NCBI RefSeq assembly: GCF_949987535.1
Contig: NC_080081.1
Span: 48,148,973-48,212,972 of the forward strand
Source: Balaenoptera acutorostrata
Taxonomy: Eukaryota > Chordata > Mammalia > Artiodactyla > Balaenopteridae
Reading direction: 5' to 3'
DNA length: 64,000 bases
Position 1 is the first letter of the stretch. Each line of letters begins with the position of its first letter. Under the pieces are notes generated by a model that was not told the origin of the DNA, did no database searches, and saw nothing but the letters and a program-made list of their open reading frames with translations. This document shows, piece after piece, positions 60,161-64,000 of the stretch. Made by a program: the position numbers and the translations under genes.

Positions 60161-60560
60161 TTTTTTTTTTTTTTTTTTTTTTTGGCCTTTTAGAGCAAAA
60201 GTAGCCTTCCAGTGCTGCATAAGAACTTGATGGCTAATCTGTATTCACTGAATCCTTAGAAAGCAAGAGAATGGGATGAGATTTGCATTTGGAATTCATA
60301 TTAGTTACAGTTATTGAGTGAGTGTTTGTAAATAAGTGTCTTAATACATTACACTGGCCTCACGAAAGCCAAGGATGTAGCTAGTGTAGCTAGAAGAACT
60401 ATTTGTGCTTTGGAGGGGAATGGTGGTATGACTACTTGTTATGTAGTCTAGGTAAGGAGATAGATATTTTTCTACTTTACGAGGGTCTATAAATTTATTT
60501 AAGAAAGCACTGACATGCATTAAGAAAGCTGCATGTCCCATTGATTCCCAAGTAAATTAG
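60161..60560 (-). pseudogene. Possible retroposed insertion with 23-nt poly(A), minus strand
   Basis: T23 at 60161-60183 could be the poly(A) tail of a minus-strand retrocopy. The sequence to its right includes a minus frame at 60341-60541 without recognisable family. No AATAAA in the expected window and no clear target duplication, so this is weak. Confidence 0.25.
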
Positions 60561-62160
60561 AAATTATTAGTGTTAGCCATGATGTACGTTATTGTGATAT
60601 GACAGCATTTGGCTTAAACAGTTTCACCATTTATTAGCTCTGATATTAGAATAAATGATAATGATCATTAAATGCTATGTACATTATCATTTAACCAATT
60701 ATGCTTGCAATCTCCTTCTATTAGTCAAAAATCTTTGGGTTAATTAGAGGAGCTGCCTAATCCCGATTTCTAGAGGAATAATGAAATAAAGGAGCATTGA
60801 AGTGTGCTAAAGAAAGTGTTAGTGCATCACCGTTTACCTCATATATTGACTTCATTTACCCTCACCCAGTGCATTATAGTAGCCTCAAGGTTAAAAGATT
60901 CTGGCAATTCTTTTTATTTTGAAATATGATTAGGCCGTTAAATTATATGTTCATACTTTTTCCATTAAAGCATGTATGCAACAGAAAAGTGCTAATATGC
61001 AAATGAAAACAAAATTCTCATTTACCAATATACCCATGTTGAAAGATGAACCAAAAAACACTGTTTAGATTAAGCATTAAAAATGTTAATAACACCTTGT
61101 ACTTTGATTCTGACAAGCTAATAACTCAAAATCCATAGAATTTTAAGGTTAAAAGTATAAGACACAACCAAGAAACTTTTATTATTAGTCCTTTTATTTC
61201 TTATTCTTGTTAATATAGTTAGGCTAAGGGATTCTTAAGCTGATGTTTGTTAAACCATGAGCAGGGTTTTATTTAATCCAAAGTCTATTTTATCATTGGG
61301 TGAAAAGTATAATTTCATCCCTTTTTCTTAGTCTTCCCCATATCCCAAAGGAGGAGAAAAAAAGAGAAAAGGATCTTTTAAAATTCACTGTGACCTGTCA
61401 TGAGGCAACTTCTCAAATAATGATGATGAGGCTCTATTTTTGAACGTGCAGACAGAAATAAATGAAGGGCATAGGACGTGAAGAGGTAACTAGTATAGTC
61501 TCCCAGGCAGAGAGAAGCACTGCCCAAGAGAGCCCCTGGGATCCCTGCTACACTTGCAGCCGTTGGCAGTAGCATCCTCTCTAATAAGTCTCAAGGTTTT
61601 CATCACTTCCTAAACACTGCTCTCTCTGTTTGCTACTCACTTGCTGGGAACTGGACAAGGCCTATTACTCTCCATTCTGTTAGCCTCCTTTCTCTTCATT
61701 CACTGATCCCCATTCCCTTTCCTCACCTAAATATAAAAAGACATGATCTGCTCAGGGTGAGAGATAAATATATTCAGTAATGGAACGAAGTAGGCAGAGT
61801 CAGTAACTCTAGGTACTATGTCATAGTAACTTGTAATGTTTCCTAGAAATTAACTCTGTGTCTTCTACATATTTCTTTTAAAGCCAGGGAAAGGGAAGGT
61901 TTTGAGAGTAATGTTTTTAATTATTAGTTTGTGATGAGTTTTCATGTCCTGCTGGTATGCTCTCTTTGTTGTAGTTTCTTTGCCCCCGGGTCCATGCCTA
62001 TCTGTTTTGAAAAGTGTGATTTATTTGTTTCCATGTTGTAGACCTATAGGGTTAGTCACGTGTTCCTCTTCTAAACAGATCTGTAGTCCTACCTAGAATC
62101 TCTTTATAGTTTTACACTAAGATTTTCTTTAACCCTTCACTGTACTCTTTCAAGAAATAC
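60561..62160. other. Repeat-poor A/T-rich intron, candidate conserved noncoding DNA
   Basis: 1.6 kb with no recognised repeat. 60650-61010 is rich in homeodomain-like TAAT cores, contains an 11-bp inverted repeat AAATGATAATG/CATTATCATTT (60653-60663, 60682-60692), a CCAAT on the way (60695-60699) and an octamer ATGCAAAT at 60997-61004. An enhancer role is inference only. Confidence 0.35.
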
Positions 62161-62189
62161 CAAATACTATTTCTACTTTCTTTTTTAAA

Positions 62190-62305
62190 GTAAAATTATT
62201 TTTTATTATTTGAAAAAAATTTTAATTTAAATTTTATTTTATATTGGAGTATAGTTAATTTACAATGTTGTGTTAGTTTCAGGTGTACAATAAAGTGATT
62301 CAGTT
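62190..62305 (-). mobile_element. L1 3' end fragment, minus strand
   Basis: 'ttggagtatagttaatttac', 'tcaggtgtacaataaagtga' match the antisense L1 3' end at 20270-20330. It stops abruptly at the start of a U2 snRNA segment. Confidence 0.8.
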
Positions 62306-62355
62306 ATTGCTTCTCAGCCTTTTGGCTAAGATCAAGTGTAGTATCTCTTCCTATT
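62306..62355 (+). pseudogene. RNU2 pseudogene: U2 snRNA 5' fragment (pseudogene)
   Basis: ATTGCTTCTCAGCCTTTTGG and the following GCTAAGATCAAGTGTAGTATC match the first ~45 nt of U2 snRNA with few changes, including the branch-point recognition core GTAGTATC at 62338-62345. Similarity fades after about 62355. The Sm site and 3' stem-loops are missing and no snRNA promoter precedes it, so it is non-functional. Confidence 0.9.
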
Positions 62356-62539
62356 TGTATTTCAAAATCAGGAGTAAAAGACTTATAAATGTACAAATTA
62401 CTGCCTCAGCAAAGCCCTCTCTTTGTTTCAGTAAAGTACTTGGCACTATGCATTTCATTGCACTGGGAAGTATTATATTGTTTTGTTTAAACATTTCTTA
62501 TACTCTTATACTTTTTACTGCATTTTAAATGTATACTGT
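62356..62539. other. Intronic sequence without recognised feature
   Basis: Short unique segment right of the U2 fragment. Confidence 0.35.
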
Positions 62540-62956
62540 ATATAGAAGAATAACATATAGAAAAGTACACACTTCCTGAGTATCTGGCTTGATGAATGCT
62601 CATAAAGTAAGCTTACCTATGTAACCAATACCCAGATCAAGAAACAATGTTATTAGAAACACAGAGCCCCTTCCAGATTCTCCCTTTCATAACCTCACAT
62701 CCCACACATATCCTGACTGTGACAGCAGTAACTACACTTACTTTGTCCTTTTTATAAATATAATCTTACACTTTGTATCCATGTTGTTGTGTGAGGTTGT
62801 AATTTGTTTGTTCTAATGGTTATTTAGCATTCCACTCTGAATATGTGAAATTTTTTTCTTTTGTTCATGGATATTTATATTGTTTCTAGATTTGGGCTAT
62901 TACAAATAGTGCTAAGAACATTCTTATACATGTCTTCTGGCTCTGTCAGAAATATA
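62540..62956 (-). mobile_element. Old L1 3' region, minus strand
   Basis: 'gaatgctcataaagtaagct', 'taaccaatacccagatcaag', 'gttcatggatatttatattg' recall reverse L1M 3' sequence. It is broken by the younger L1 at about 62957. Confidence 0.5.
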
Positions 62957-63474
62957 CCTATTGAGCTGCATGAGCTGTTTGTATATTTTGGAAATTAATC
63001 ATTTGTCTGTTGCTTCCTTTGCAAATATTTTCTCCCATTCTGTGGGTTGTCTTTTTGTCTTATTTATGGTTTCCTTTGCTGTGCAAAAGCTTTTAAGTTT
63101 CATTAGGTCCCATTTGCCTATTTTGGTTTTTATTTTCATTACTCTAGGCAGTGGGTCATAAAAGACCTTGTTGTGATTTATGTCAAAGGGTGTTTTTCTT
63201 ATGTTTTCCTCTAAGAGTTTTATAGTGTCTGGTCTTACGTTTAGGTATTTAATCCATTTTGAGTTTATTTTTTTGTATGGTGTTAAGGAGTGTTCCAATT
63301 TCATTCTTTTACATGTAGTTGTCCAGTTTTCCCAGCACCATTTATTGAAGACGCTGTCTTTTCTCCATTTTATATTCTTGCCTCCTTTGTCATAGATTAG
63401 TTGACCATAGGTGCATGGGTTTGTCTCTGGGCTTTCTATCCTGCACCATTGATCTATATTTCTGTTTTTGTGCC
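62957..63474 (-). mobile_element. Inverted 5' segment of a twin-primed L1
   Basis: Antisense L1 ORF2 from 'attgagctgcatgagctgtt' to 'tctatatttctgtttttgtg', collinear with 8780-9320. It is joined head-on at about 63474 to sense L1 sequence that continues to the window end. Minus frame blocks such as [19 protein letters not shown] identify it. Confidence 0.9.
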
Positions 63475-64000
63475 CTACAAACAATAAATGCTGGAGAGGG
63501 TGTGGAGAAAAGGGAATCCTCTTGCACTGTTGGTGAGAATGTAAATTGATACAGCCGCTATGGAGAATAGTATGGAGGCTCCTTAAAAAACTAAAAATAG
63601 AACTACCATATGACCCAGCAATCCCACTACTGGGCATATACCCTGAGAAAACCATAATTCAAAAAGACACATGTACCCCAATGTTCATTGCAGTACTATT
63701 TACAATAGCCAGAATGTGGAAACAACCTAAATGCCCATTGACAGATGAATGGATAAAGAAGATGTGGTACATATATATAATGGAATTTACTCAGCCATAA
63801 AAAGAAATGGAATTGGGTCATTTGTAGAGATGTGGATGGGCCTAGTAAAGTGAAGTAAGTCAGAAAGAGGAAAACAAATATCGTATATTAACGCATACAT
63901 GTGGAATCTAGAAAAATGGTACAGATGAACATATTTGCAGGGCAGGAATAGAAACACAGAACTAGAGAATGGATGTGTGGACACGAGGGGGAAGGGGAGA
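63475..64000 (+). mobile_element. Sense 3' segment of the same L1, runs off the window
   Basis: Sense ORF2 C-terminus: 'aacaataaatgctggagagg' then the frame at 63546-63800 with [20 protein letters not shown] and WIKKMWYIY. It continues through the C-terminal region ('tggatgggcctagtaaagtg') past 64000. Frameshifts make it non-coding. Confidence 0.9.

Larger units (their letters stand above)
47921..64000 (+). other. DIAPH3: Start of the next DIAPH3 intron, running past the window
   Basis: The phase-1 donor at 47921 needs an exon starting with two bases that complete the codon. In DIAPH3 this is expected to encode ENQK-like residues. I searched the + strand for such a start and found none with an acceptor, so the final exon or exons, stop codon and 3' UTR are outside the window. 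Confidence 0.65.

Noticed and set aside
62306..62355. Functional U2 snRNA gene
   Set aside because: Only the first ~50 nt remain; no Sm site, 3' stem-loops, PSE or 3' box.

Overview
The window is nuclear DNA from a mammal, almost certainly a cetartiodactyl and most likely a cetacean. It carries tRNA-derived CHR-type SINEs, ancient mammalian MIR and L2 repeats, hAT and Tigger relics, and a cetartiodactyl-type L1. The usual ruminant (BovB/Bov-A) and pig (PRE1) repeats were not seen. No bacterial, viral or plasmid gene organisation is present. Nearly all long open frames are L1 fragments, antisense shadows or chance.

One gene is recognisable: DIAPH3 (mDia2, a Rho-regulated formin), on the + strand. 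Three coding exons were found, at 12984-13119, 47247-47342 and 47864-47920. Together they encode the end of the FH2-linked basic helix, the Diaphanous autoregulatory domain (DAD) with its basic patch, and the start of the C-terminal tail. Their splice phases chain correctly, with phase-1 junctions throughout. The upstream exons and the final exon or exons lie outside the window, so all remaining sequence is intronic: more than 12.9 kb before the first exon, about 34.1 kb between the first two, 521 bp between the second and third, and more than 16 kb after the third.

Layout. 1-908 is an L1 fragment (-). About 1400-6350 is a much older L1 (+), interrupted by a hAT MITE and a long hairpin. 7749-10711 is a 5'-truncated younger L1 (-) with a recognisable reverse transcriptase. 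10.7-19.2 kb holds an L2, the first exon, a CHR SINE and old L1 remnants. 19.2-21.4 kb is an L1 3'-end cluster. 22-31 kb is mostly unique intron with a second hAT MITE, microsatellites, a fresh CHR SINE and an unexplained C/T-rich block. 31.4-36.2 kb has a 727-bp hAT element with its target duplication, an old G/A-rich repeat and L2. 36.9-46.4 kb has L1M, MIRs, L2 and two nested SINEs. 46.4-47.0 kb is a candidate processed pseudogene, immediately upstream of the DAD exon. 48-62 kb is intron with microsatellites, a second copy of the hAT element, a Tigger MITE, LTR relics and a repeat-poor A/T-rich stretch. 62.2-64.0 kb has a U2 snRNA fragment beside an L1 3' end and a 5'-inverted (twin-primed) L1 that runs off the window.

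I found no convincing undescribed biological system. The more interesting observations are structural: long hairpins and palindromes, retrotransposition scars with readable target duplications, an open 144-codon retrocopy frame of unknown parentage, and possible alternative C-termini of DIAPH3 by intron retention or intronic polyadenylation. Repeat family names were assigned by eye and should be read as class-level calls.
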